NCBI RefSeq assembly: GCF_016756615.1
Contig: NZ_AP023262.1
Location: 7,751,501-7,815,500, forward strand
Reading direction: 5' to 3'
DNA: 64,000 nucleotides
DNA from: Mesorhizobium sp. L-8-3
GTDB lineage: Bacteria > Pseudomonadota > Alphaproteobacteria > Rhizobiales > Rhizobiaceae
Part shown: positions 27,589 to 35,245 of the stretch, piece after piece
Position numbering within the stretch: position 1 is the stretch's first letter
Layout: each line of letters opens with the position of its first letter
Made by a program: the position numbers and the translations under genes
Notes under the pieces: generated by a model
The model's input: only the letters and a program-made list of their open reading frames with translations
Told to the model about the DNA's origin: nothing
Database searches by the model: none

Positions 27589-28413
27589 CTACTTGACCGC
27601 GCCAAAAGTCAGGCCGCGTACGAGCTGGCGTTGCGAGAACCAGCCCATGATCAGGATCGGTGCGATGGCGAGCGTCGAAGCCGCCGACAGCTTCGCCCAG
27701 AACAGGCCCTGCGGGCTGGAGAACGAGGCGATGAATGCCGTCAGCGGCGCGGCGTTCGTCGTCGTGAGGCGAATGGTCCAGAATGCCTCGTTCCAGGCGA
27801 GGATGATGTTGAGCAGCATCGTCGAGGCGATGCCCGGCACGGCCATCGGCGTCAGCACATAGACGATCTCGTTCAGGAGCGAGGCGCCGTCCATGCGCGC
27901 CGCCTCCAGGATCTCGCCCGGAATCTCGCGGAAATAGGTGTAGAGCATCCACACCACGATCGGCAGATTGATCAGCATCAGCATGACCGTGAGCCCGAAC
28001 CTTGTGTCGAGCAGCCCCCAGTCGCGGAAGATCAGGTAGATGGGGACAAGCACCGCGACGGCCGGCATCATCTTGGTGGAGAGCATCCACATCAGGATGT
28101 CCTTGGTCCTCTTGGTCGGCGAGAAGGCCATGGACCAGGCGGCCGGAATGGCGACCAGCAGGGCCAGCAGCGTCGAACCCACGGCGATGAAGACGGAGTT
28201 CATGAAGGGCCGGAAATAGTCGCGCTGCGACTGCACCTCGACGTAATTTTCGAAGGTCCCGGAGGGGAACAGGCTGAAGCCTGCGATCGCCTCCGGTTCC
28301 GTCTTGAAGGAGGTCAGGATCGTGTAGAGGATCGGAAAGAAGATGATCAGCGCGATCACCCAGGCGGCCACAGTGAAACCGGCTTTGCTTCTGGTCGAGA
28401 CACGGCGGGCCAT
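27589..28413 (-). CDS. smoG: polyol ABC transporter permease (SmoG/MalG-like)
   Basis: A 274-residue inner-membrane permease with six predicted spans. The EAA loop EILEAARMDGASLLNEIVYV lies near residues 176-195, with Gly in the expected place, where it contacts the ATPase. The N-terminus (FPILYTILTSFKTEPEAI) and the C-terminus (SQRQLVRGLTFGAVK) are typical MalG-class. It is 13 bases downstream of its partner permease gene. Confidence 0.9.
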   Translation of the reverse strand: MARRVSTRSKAGFTVAAWVIALIIFFPILYTILTSFKTEPEAIAGFSLFPSGTFENYVEVQSQRDYFRPFMNSVFIAVGSTLLALLVAIPAAWSMAFSPTKRTKDILMWMLSTKMMPAVAVLVPIYLIFRDWGLLDTRFGLTVMLMLINLPIVVWMLYTYFREIPGEILEAARMDGASLLNEIVYVLTPMAVPGIASTMLLNIILAWNEAFWTIRLTTTNAAPLTAFIASFSSPQGLFWAKLSAASTLAIAPILIMGWFSQRQLVRGLTFGAVK

Positions 28414-28426
28414 GTTGCCTCTCCTC

Positions 28427-29299
28427 CTATCGATCGAGGTTTCTGCCGACGGCGCGCATCAGGAAGATGGCGACGATGTTGGCCAGCACCACGGCGATCA
28501 CGCCGCCCGCCGAGGCCCCGCCCACGTCGTAGCCGAGCAGCGCGGTGCGATAGATCAGGAACGGCAGGTTCGTGGTCGCATAGCCCGGCCCGCCATTGGT
28601 GGTGACCAGGATCTCGGCATAGACGGCCAGCAGGAAGATGGTCTGGATCAGGATCACCACGGTGATGGCGCGCGCCATATGCGGCAGGGTCAGATACCAG
28701 AAACGGCTGACGAAGCCGGCGCCGTCCATCTCGGCCGCCTCCTTCTGCTCGCTGTCGAGCGACTGCAGTGACGTCAGCAGGATGAGTGTCGCGAAGGGCA
28801 GCCATTGCCATGCGACGATCATGATGATGGAGAACAGAGGGTACTGCGCGAACCAGTCGACGGGCTGCAGGCCGAGGGACTTGGCGATGTCGGCGAAGAC
28901 ACCGTAGCCCGGATGCATGATCATGTTCTTCCACACCAGGGCCGCCACGGGCGGCATGACGAAGAACGGCGAGATGACCAGGATGCGCACGATACCCTGC
29001 CCGAGGATCGGCTGGTCGAGCAGCAGCGCGAGCGCGATGCCGCCGATCACCGTGATCAGGAGCACGCCGACGACGATGACCAGCGTGTTCCAGATCGACT
29101 GGAAGAAGGCAGGGTCGGTATAGAAGTACTGGTAGTTGAAGAAGCCTGCGAAGTTGACATTGGCGGGATTGAGCAGGTTGTAGTTCAGGAAGGAGAACCA
29201 CAGCGTCATCGCCAGCGGCACGATCATCCAGATCAGGAGCAGGATGACCGACGGCGCCATCATCAGCCGGGCAAGCGTGCGTGTCTGTCGGGTTGCCAT
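28427..29299 (-). CDS. smoF: polyol ABC transporter permease (SmoF/MalF-like)
   Basis: A 290-residue permease of the MalF class. It has an N-terminal span LMMAPSVILLLIWMIVPLAM, PVAALVWKNMIMHP, the EAA-type loop EQKEAAEMDGAGFVSRFWYL near residues 201-220, and a final span with the IFLMRAVGRNL tail. It belongs with SmoG, SmoK and SmoE. Spacing to smoE is 113 bases; no terminator-like stem was noted there. Confidence 0.9.
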   Translation of the reverse strand: MATRQTRTLARLMMAPSVILLLIWMIVPLAMTLWFSFLNYNLLNPANVNFAGFFNYQYFYTDPAFFQSIWNTLVIVVGVLLITVIGGIALALLLDQPILGQGIVRILVISPFFVMPPVAALVWKNMIMHPGYGVFADIAKSLGLQPVDWFAQYPLFSIIMIVAWQWLPFATLILLTSLQSLDSEQKEAAEMDGAGFVSRFWYLTLPHMARAITVVILIQTIFLLAVYAEILVTTNGGPGYATTNLPFLIYRTALLGYDVGGASAGGVIAVVLANIVAIFLMRAVGRNLDR

Positions 29300-29412
29300 G
29301 GAGCCACTCAGCCCTTCGCGTCACGTCCTCGGATCACAGGCCTCGAAGACGGGGCCTTGAAAAGGGGCTGCCCGGACCGGGAGAACCGGGCAGCCAGTTG
29401 CCGGGAGGATGG

Positions 29413-30723
29413 CTATTTGATGTAGCCGGCGCGCGTCATCTCGCGAACGGAAGCCGACTGGGCCTGGGCCAGCGCGTCGTCGACCGTCATCTGACCGGCA
29501 AGTGCGGCCGAAAACAGCTGCCCCACCGTTGTGCCGAGCCCCTGGAACTCCGGAATGGCGACGAACTGCACGCCGACATAGGGCACCGGCTTCACGGTCG
29601 GCTTGGTCGGATCGGCGGAGTTGATGGAATCCAGCGTCATCTTCGCGAATGGCGCTGCCTTCTGATATTCCGGGTTCTCGTAGAGCGACACGCGGGTTCC
29701 AGGCGGAACATTGGCCCAGCCTTCCCTCGACGCGACGAGCGCCAGATAGTCCTTGCTGGTCGCCCAGGCGACGAACTTCTCGGCCGCCGCGGCCTTCTGC
29801 GTGCCGGCAGGGATGGCGAGCGACCAGGCCCAGAGCCAGTTGCCCCGCTTGCCGAGGCCGTTGTCGGGCGCCAGCGCGTAACCGACCTTGTCCGCGACCG
29901 TCGAATCCTTCGGATTGGACACGAAGGATGCCGCCACGGTGGCGTCGATCCACATGCCGCATTTGCCCTGCTGGAACAGCGCCAGATTTTCGTTGAAGCC
30001 GTTGGAGGATGCCCCTTGCGGGCCGGCGTCGTTCATCAGCTTCACATAGAAATCGAGCGTGTTCTTCCATTCCGGCTGGTCGAACTGCGGCTGCCAGGTC
30101 TCGTCGAACCAGCGGGCGCCGAAGGAATTCGACATGGCGGTGAGGAAGGCCATGTTCTCGCCCCAGCCCGCCTTGCCGCGCAGGCAGATGCCGTTGATAT
30201 CAGCCGAGCGGTCGGTGATCTTGCGGGCGGCTTCCCCGATGAACTCCCAGGTCGGCGCCTCGGGCATCTCCAGCCCGGCCTTCTCGAAGAGGTCGGTGCG
30301 GTACATGATGAAGGAGCTCTCGCCGTAGAAGGGCGCGGCATAGAGCTTCCCGTCGGCCGACAAGCCGCCGGCGATCGCGGGAATGATGTCCTTGACGTCA
30401 TAGTCGGCGCCGAGATTTTCGAGCGGCAGCAGCCATTGCTGCTTGGCCCAGATCGGAACCTCGTAGGTGCCGATGGTCATCACGTCGTACTGGCCGCCCT
30501 TGGTCGCGATGTCGGTGGTGACGCGCTCGCGCAGCACGTTCTCTTCCAGCGTCACCCATTGCAGCTCGATATCCGGGTTCTTGGAAGTGAAATCGTCCGT
30601 CAGCTTCTGCATCCGGATCATGTCGCCATTGTTGACCGTTGCGATGGTCAAGGTTTCGGCATGCGCGGCGAAGGCGAGAGCGCTGGCGGAGCACAGGCCG
30701 AGAATGAGGGAACAGAGTTTCAT
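29413..30723 (-). CDS. smoE: polyol ABC transporter substrate-binding protein (SmoE-like)
   Basis: A 436-residue periplasmic binding protein of the CUT1 (extracellular solute-binding 1) family. The signal peptide MKLCSLILGLCSASALAFAAHA is followed by ETLTIATVNNGDMIRMQKLT. Inner motifs are YDVMTIGTYEVPIWAKQ, LYAAPFYGESSFIMYR and GKCGMWIDATVAA. The start at 30723 has GGAGG 7-11 bases upstream; an in-frame ATG at 30774 would precede the signal peptide and lies in the operator region. It is the first gene of the polyol operon, so the candidate SorC boxes at 30741-30773 should control the operon. Confidence 0.9.
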   Translation of the reverse strand: MKLCSLILGLCSASALAFAAHAETLTIATVNNGDMIRMQKLTDDFTSKNPDIELQWVTLEENVLRERVTTDIATKGGQYDVMTIGTYEVPIWAKQQWLLPLENLGADYDVKDIIPAIAGGLSADGKLYAAPFYGESSFIMYRTDLFEKAGLEMPEAPTWEFIGEAARKITDRSADINGICLRGKAGWGENMAFLTAMSNSFGARWFDETWQPQFDQPEWKNTLDFYVKLMNDAGPQGASSNGFNENLALFQQGKCGMWIDATVAASFVSNPKDSTVADKVGYALAPDNGLGKRGNWLWAWSLAIPAGTQKAAAAEKFVAWATSKDYLALVASREGWANVPPGTRVSLYENPEYQKAAPFAKMTLDSINSADPTKPTVKPVPYVGVQFVAIPEFQGLGTTVGQLFSAALAGQMTVDDALAQAQSASVREMTRAGYIK

Positions 30724-30740
30724 GCGACGTCCTCCCTGAC

Positions 30741-30773
30741 TGAGCAATTGCTTTGTCCATGAGCAATTACTCA
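30741..30773 (-). promoter_or_regulatory. candidate SorC-type operator upstream of smoE
   Basis: Two copies of a near-palindrome in 33 bases: TGAGCAATTGCTTT at 30741-30754 and TGAGCAATTACTCA at 30760-30773, with centres 19 bases apart. The same AGAGCAATTGCTTC box occurs at 33148-33162 in front of the SorC-family regulator gene. Shared boxes at the operon and the regulator suggest this regulator binds both. Confidence 0.6.
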
Positions 30774-30862
30774 CTCTTGATGATTTAAGTCAAGGCAGAT
30801 TCGTTGCTGCAGCGCAGCACCGCGCGACCACGATAGTGCGTTGCGGACGGGAATGGAGACGA

Positions 30863-31759
30863 TCAGACGTCGAGCGACGCGGGAACCGCAGCGAGGATCC
30901 AGTCGCGGAAGGCGCGGATCTTGGGGGCGTTGCGCCTCGCCTCGGGATAAGCGAGCCAATAGCCATGGCCGTCGTCGCCGACCAGGTCGAATGGCTGCAT
31001 GAGCCGGCCGCTCTCGACTTCGGCGCGATAGAAGGCGGGTGTCAGCATGGCGACCCCTCGCCCGGCCATGGCGGCGGCGGCCTCGAAGGCCTGGGCGCCG
31101 AGTTGGGTCCGCGGCTTCTGCGAAAGCCAGTCGGTCGGCACTCCGGCCGCGTCGAGCCATTTCGGCCACCAGGGATCGCCGGGATCGATGATCGGCAGCC
31201 GCCTCAGATCGGCGGGCTCCCTGACGCCGCCGATCGTCTCGGCAAGCGCCGGGCTCAACATCGGCGTGAAGACGGCGCGCAGAAGAAGATGCGCCGCGAG
31301 GCCCGGCCATTTGCCGCCGCCGGCGCGGATGACGACGTCGACATCGTCCCGGCTGAAGTCGACCATGCCGCTGGAAACCTCGAGGCGCACCGCCAGTGCG
31401 GGATGCGCCATCTGGAAGGCCCCGATGTGCTGGGCCAGCCACTGCGCCGCGAAGGTCTGAACGGCATTGATGACGAGGGTGCCCTGTGCGCCGTGCCTAG
31501 CCGCCTGGTAGGCGGCGCTCAAGAGCTCGAAGGCCTCGCTCGCAGCAGGCGCAAGCCGCCGCCCCGTCTCTGTCAGCGTCACCTGTCGCGGCCGGCGCAG
31601 GAACAACGGCGCGCCGACGCGATCCTCCAGCAGCTTGATCTGATAGCTGACAGCCGCCTGCGTCATGCCGAGCTCGTCCGCCGCCTTGGTGAAGCTGCCG
31701 TGGCGAGCGGCGGCCTCAAAGGCGCGGATCGCGGCGAGGGGCGGCAAGGGAAGCACCAT
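30863..31759 (-). CDS. GcvA-type LysR-family transcriptional regulator
   Basis: A 298-residue LysR regulator. The N-terminal winged helix LAAIRAFEAAARHGSFTKAA...LGMTQAAVSYQIKLLE is the GcvA-like form, with the family signature LTETGRRLAPAA. A periplasmic-binding-like effector domain (about 90-298) contains VDVVIRAGGGKWPGL and MAGRGVAMLTP. Start 31759 is chosen over 31780 because AAGGAG lies 9 bases upstream. A perfect 7-base inverted repeat spans its start, suggesting autoregulation. It is divergent from a small DUF1127-like gene, a frequent LysR-target arrangement. No metabolic target can be named. Confidence 0.85.
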   Translation of the reverse strand: MVLPLPPLAAIRAFEAAARHGSFTKAADELGMTQAAVSYQIKLLEDRVGAPLFLRRPRQVTLTETGRRLAPAASEAFELLSAAYQAARHGAQGTLVINAVQTFAAQWLAQHIGAFQMAHPALAVRLEVSSGMVDFSRDDVDVVIRAGGGKWPGLAAHLLLRAVFTPMLSPALAETIGGVREPADLRRLPIIDPGDPWWPKWLDAAGVPTDWLSQKPRTQLGAQAFEAAAAMAGRGVAMLTPAFYRAEVESGRLMQPFDLVGDDGHGYWLAYPEARRNAPKIRAFRDWILAAVPASLDV

Positions 31760-31779
31760 GCATAAAATCTCCTTATGCA
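31759..31779. promoter_or_regulatory. inverted repeat over the LysR gene start
   Basis: TGCATAA (31759-31765), seven bases, then TTATGCA (31773-31779): a perfect interrupted palindrome of the T-N-A LysR box style. It covers the start codon edge and ribosome-binding site of the LysR gene. A repressor-type autoregulatory site is the simplest reading. Confidence 0.4.
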
Positions 31780-31867
31780 CTGCGCCATAGATTCAATTGG
31801 AAAACAAGGGCTTTTCGGCTCAGATTCCGTCCATCGGATCAATCTTGCCACAGACGGAGAACCCGCC

Positions 31868-32050
31868 ATGCCGATCAGGATCAGCACGGCTCGACGTAAC
31901 GCGCACCATGACACGGGCTGGCTTAGACGGCTCGCCGCGAGGTTCCTCCGCCCCTGCCGAACGCTGCTCGACCCGCGCTCGCTGCCGGATCACCTCAAGC
32001 GCGACATGGGCTTTCTCGACGGCAACGGCCCGAATGTGAAAGGGCAATGA
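31868..32050 (+). CDS. small DUF1127-like protein
   Basis: A 60-residue basic protein: a Trp/Leu/Arg-rich segment GWLRRLAARFLRPCRTL, then LPDHLKRDMGFLDG. This resembles the 'L.ldd..LrDiGl' end of DUF1127 proteins, whose alphaproteobacterial members bind RNA or act in phosphate and C1 metabolism. The ATG at 31868 is preferred over an in-frame ATG at 31775 because GGAG lies 7-11 bases upstream and the longer form would overlap the LysR leader. It is divergent from the LysR gene, so it may be its target. Family assignment is tentative. Confidence 0.55.
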   Translation: MPIRISTARRNAHHDTGWLRRLAARFLRPCRTLLDPRSLPDHLKRDMGFLDGNGPNVKGQ

Positions 32051-32055
32051 TGTCT

Positions 32056-33015
32056 TCAACCCGCCGCGAGCAGCGCCGTCGCGGTGCGTTCGTCGGTGAT
32101 CAGCCCGTTGACGAGGCGGCGGGTCAGCGCCGCCAGAATGCCCGGAAGCTTGCGCTCGCCCATCGCTGCGGCGATGACCAGCGAGCGCTCGCGCGAGGGG
32201 AGCGGCGCGGACGCCACGCGATCGTTGGTGAGGCCGTCGATCAGCCGGCCCTCGCGGTCGAAAGCCCAGCCGACAATCTCGCCGACCGCGCCGGCCTTCT
32301 GCAGCGCCTTCAACTCGGCTTCGGATATGAAACCGTCCTCATAGAGAGGCGCGCGCGGGCCGAGATCGCCTATGCCCACGAAAGTGATGTCAGCCCGCGC
32401 CGCAAGTTCCATCGTCGGCCGGATCATCGCCTGGGCGTGCAGCATCTCGCGCTCGGCCGCGGAGGTGACGATGACGGGAAGCGGCATCGGGAAGCTGCGC
32501 GCCTTGGTCTTGTCGGCCATGGAAAAAATGACGTTGTAATAGGCGGCCGACCCGTCCGGCGAAATATTGCCGGTGAGCGACACCACCTTGTGTTGGGAGC
32601 AGTCGATCGGCGAAAGCTGCTCGACCGCCGCTTTCAGCGTGCGCCCGGTGCCCAGCGCCAGAACAAGAGGCTCGGCCGCGCGCAGACGACGCTCGATCTC
32701 CGCCGCGGTGGCTTCGGCGATGCCCAGCGTCGTCGATTCCGACTCCGGGTCGCTCGGCACGATTTCGGCGAGATCGAGCGCAAAACGCGATGTCAGCCTG
32801 GCCGCAAGGTCGAGGCAATTGGCGATCGGGTGGTCAAGACGAACCTTGACCAGCCCCTCCGACACTGCGAGCGAGACGAGACGCTGCGCGCTCTGGCGCG
32901 AGACCCCCAGCTTGGCGGCGATCTGGTCCTGCGTGTTGCCAGCGACATAATAGAGCCAGCCGGCCCGGGCCGCATCGTCGAGCCGCGGCCTGCCCGCCTC
33001 CTGCCTGGTGTTCAT
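32056..33015 (-). CDS. SorC/DeoR-family sugar-responsive transcriptional regulator (SmoC-like)
   Basis: A 319-residue regulator. The N-terminal HTH is YYVAGNTQDQIAAKLGVSRQSA-like, at about residues 20-45. The SorC sugar-binding domain (about 75-319) has LALGTGRTLKAAVEQL, VVSLTGNISPDGSAAYYN, ADITFVGIGDLG and the late GERKLPGILAALTRRLVNGL. SorC proteins bind sugar or polyol phosphates. Its place near the smo genes, and the box it shares with smoE, point to control of polyol uptake. Start 33015 is used; the in-frame ATG at 33102 adds an unlikely Cys-rich leader. The gene is divergent from the aldo/keto reductase gene, which it may also control. Confidence 0.85.
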   Translation of the reverse strand: MNTRQEAGRPRLDDAARAGWLYYVAGNTQDQIAAKLGVSRQSAQRLVSLAVSEGLVKVRLDHPIANCLDLAARLTSRFALDLAEIVPSDPESESTTLGIAEATAAEIERRLRAAEPLVLALGTGRTLKAAVEQLSPIDCSQHKVVSLTGNISPDGSAAYYNVIFSMADKTKARSFPMPLPVIVTSAAEREMLHAQAMIRPTMELAARADITFVGIGDLGPRAPLYEDGFISEAELKALQKAGAVGEIVGWAFDREGRLIDGLTNDRVASAPLPSRERSLVIAAAMGERKLPGILAALTRRLVNGLITDERTATALLAAG

Positions 33016-33351
33016 GCCCGACTGCCTCACCCCAAACGCCTCCGTGTCGTTGTAAAGCACGGTCCGGCAGCACCGCGCAACGACCGCCAGATGCAGCGCC
33101 ACGCACGCGAGCCGGTGCCCAAGCCCATTCTCGCAAGGTTCTCAGGAAAGAGCAATTGCTTCGTATGTTGACATTTGCTCATGTCGCGTTTCGATCGAAT
33201 GCGCCCGTCCGACATCCGGCAGAACGGCCGGGTCGGCATCATCCGGCAGGCCGTGGCAGGAGCACCTTGCCGAGACCGCACGAATGGTTCAGGAAAACAC
33301 CGGCGGGCTGCCGCAGCCTGAAGGACACGCCACGCTCCGGAGGAGAAGCAC
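33016..33351. promoter_or_regulatory. divergent intergenic region with shared SorC-type box
   Basis: A 336-base gap between the SorC-family gene (minus) and the aldo/keto reductase gene (plus). The box AGAGCAATTGCTTC is at 33148-33162 and a half-site TTGCTCA at 33175-33181. Spacing is similar to the pair at smoE: box, then about 15 bases, then a half box. Promoters for both directions must lie here, but no convincing -35/-10 pair was picked out. Confidence 0.55.
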
Positions 33352-34347
33352 ATGAGGACGCGCCGCGTCGGCGATACGGCACTCGAGGTCACCGAGATCG
33401 GCTTCGGCGGAACGGCGATCGGCGGCCTCTACCGCGCCTGCCCGCGCGAGGCGGCAATGGAAACGCTGGAGCGCGCCTGGGATACCGGGCTGCGCTATTT
33501 CGACACCGCGCCCTTCTACGGCTTCGGCCTGTCGGAGCGCCGGACGGGCGACTTCCTGCGCGACAAGCCGCACGGCTCCTATGTGCTCTCGACCAAGGTC
33601 GGCCGGCTGCTGCGGCCGGTGCCCGACGGCCAGGTGCCGGACCATGGCTATGTCGACCCCCTGCCCTTCGCCGTCGACTATGATTATTCCTATGATGGCA
33701 TCATGCGGTCGTTCGAGTTCAGTCATGCCCGGCTCGGGCTGAACCATATCGACATACTCTATGTCCACGACATCGGTACCTACACCCACGGCGCCGAGGC
33801 CGCACGCGTGCATCTGCGGCACTTCATGGACACCGGGCTCAGGGCGTTGGAGGAACTCAAATCGTCCGGCGCCATCTTGGCCTACGGGCTCGGCGTCAAC
33901 GAGGTGCGGATCTGCCTGGACGTCCTGTCCCGCGCGCCGCTCGACTGCATCCTGCTTGCCGGCCGCTATTCGTTGCTCGACCGCTCCGCCGAAGCCGAAC
34001 TGCTGCCGCTGTGCAGAAGCCGCAACACCTCGCTGGTGATCGGCGGCGTGTTCAACTCAGGCATCCTCGCCACGGGCCCGGTGCCCGGCGCGAATTTCGA
34101 CTATGGACCGGCGTCGGGGGACATCCTGTCGCGCGTGGGCGCGATGGAGGAGATCGCGCGGACAGGCGGCTATCCGCTTGCTGCCGCCGCCCTTCAGTTT
34201 CCACTGCATGAGCCGGCCGTCGCCACCGTGCTGATCGGCACGGCAAAGCCGGCAAGCCTTTCGCGCAACATCGACCTCTTTTCCGCGGAAATCCCGGATA
34301 GCGAATTCGACAAATATCGAGAACACACGGTCGTGCAGGAACTCTGA
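33352..34347 (+). CDS. aldo/keto reductase (L-fucose/D-threo-aldose 1-dehydrogenase-like)
   Basis: A 331-residue (beta/alpha)8 oxidoreductase. It has LRYFDTAPFYGFGLSERRTG near residues 45-64 with the catalytic Asp and Tyr, STKVGRLL with the catalytic Lys, and IDILYVHDIG with the catalytic His. The AP(F/Y)YG.GLSE and KVGRLLRP motifs are those of the D-threo-aldose 1-dehydrogenase / pyridoxal 4-dehydrogenase group, which oxidise aldoses such as L-fucose or L-galactose to lactones. A strong GGAGGAG site precedes the ATG. The next gene is a lactonase-like amidohydrolase, so the two could act in sequence. Confidence 0.8.
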   Translation: MRTRRVGDTALEVTEIGFGGTAIGGLYRACPREAAMETLERAWDTGLRYFDTAPFYGFGLSERRTGDFLRDKPHGSYVLSTKVGRLLRPVPDGQVPDHGYVDPLPFAVDYDYSYDGIMRSFEFSHARLGLNHIDILYVHDIGTYTHGAEAARVHLRHFMDTGLRALEELKSSGAILAYGLGVNEVRICLDVLSRAPLDCILLAGRYSLLDRSAEAELLPLCRSRNTSLVIGGVFNSGILATGPVPGANFDYGPASGDILSRVGAMEEIARTGGYPLAAAALQFPLHEPAVATVLIGTAKPASLSRNIDLFSAEIPDSEFDKYREHTVVQEL

Positions 34348-34369
34348 CGCGACCGAGGGGAGGAAAGAC

Positions 34370-35203
34370 ATGCCGACGACACTGATCGATGCGCACCAGC
34401 ATTACTGGCAGATCGCACGCGGCGACTATGGCTGGATGGGACCGCAGGTCGAGCCGATCCGCCGCGATTATTTTCCCGCCGACATGAAGCCGCATCTCGA
34501 CGCCGCCGGCGTGACGCGCACCGTCGTCGTGCAGGCGGCTCCGACGGTGGCGGAGACTGAATTCATGCTCGGCCTCGCCGACGAGGACAACACGATCGCC
34601 GCGGTGGTCGGCTGGGTCGACCTGCATGCGGCAGACGCGGTCGCCACGCTGGAGCGCCTCGCCCGGCATCCGAAATTCCGCGGCATCAGGCCCATGCTGC
34701 AGGATATCGAAGACACGTTCGACATTCTTGCTCCCGCCTGTATCGCCGCGCTGGAGCGGATGCCGGCGCTCGGACTATCCTTCGACGCGCTCCTGCAGCC
34801 GCGCCATTTGCCGGTCGCCGCGGCACTCGCCGATCGCCTGCCCGATCTCGCCATCGTCGTCGACCACGGCGCCAAACCCTTCATCGCAGACGGCATCATC
34901 GAGCCCTGGGCGAGCGACATTGCCGCGCTCGCCAGGCGCCCCAACGTGTCGTGCAAACTCTCGGGTCTGATCACGGAAGCCGGAGCGGAATGGTCGGTAG
35001 CGATGCTGAAGCCCTATGCCGACCATCTGGTCAAGGTGTTCGGCGCCGAGCGTCTGATGTTCGGCAGCGACTGGCCGGTGCTCGATCTCACCGCCGGCTA
35101 TGCAGCGTGGTGGAGCGCAGCGCATGAGCTGACGTCCGGCCTCTCCGAAGCCGGGCGCGCCGCCATATTCGGCGGAACGGCGGCCCGCTTCTACCGGATT
35201 TGA
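34370..35203 (+). CDS. amidohydrolase (L-fuconolactonase-like)
   Basis: A 277-residue amidohydrolase-2 TIM barrel. The N-terminal HxH is in IDAHQHYWQI, then RDYFPADM, GIRPMLQD near residue 105, VVDHGAKPF near residue 165 and MFGSDWPVLDLTAGY near residue 226. The set matches bacterial sugar lactonases (L-fucono- or L-rhamnono-lactonase), which open the lactone produced by an aldose dehydrogenase. It lies 22 bases after such a dehydrogenase gene with its own GGAGG, so one two-step sugar oxidation unit is likely. The sugar is not determined. Confidence 0.8.
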   Translation: MPTTLIDAHQHYWQIARGDYGWMGPQVEPIRRDYFPADMKPHLDAAGVTRTVVVQAAPTVAETEFMLGLADEDNTIAAVVGWVDLHAADAVATLERLARHPKFRGIRPMLQDIEDTFDILAPACIAALERMPALGLSFDALLQPRHLPVAAALADRLPDLAIVVDHGAKPFIADGIIEPWASDIAALARRPNVSCKLSGLITEAGAEWSVAMLKPYADHLVKVFGAERLMFGSDWPVLDLTAGYAAWWSAAHELTSGLSEAGRAAIFGGTAARFYRI

Positions 35204-35245
35204 AATATGCGGCGAGCCGTGCGAGTGAATGGCAACAATGCCCCG

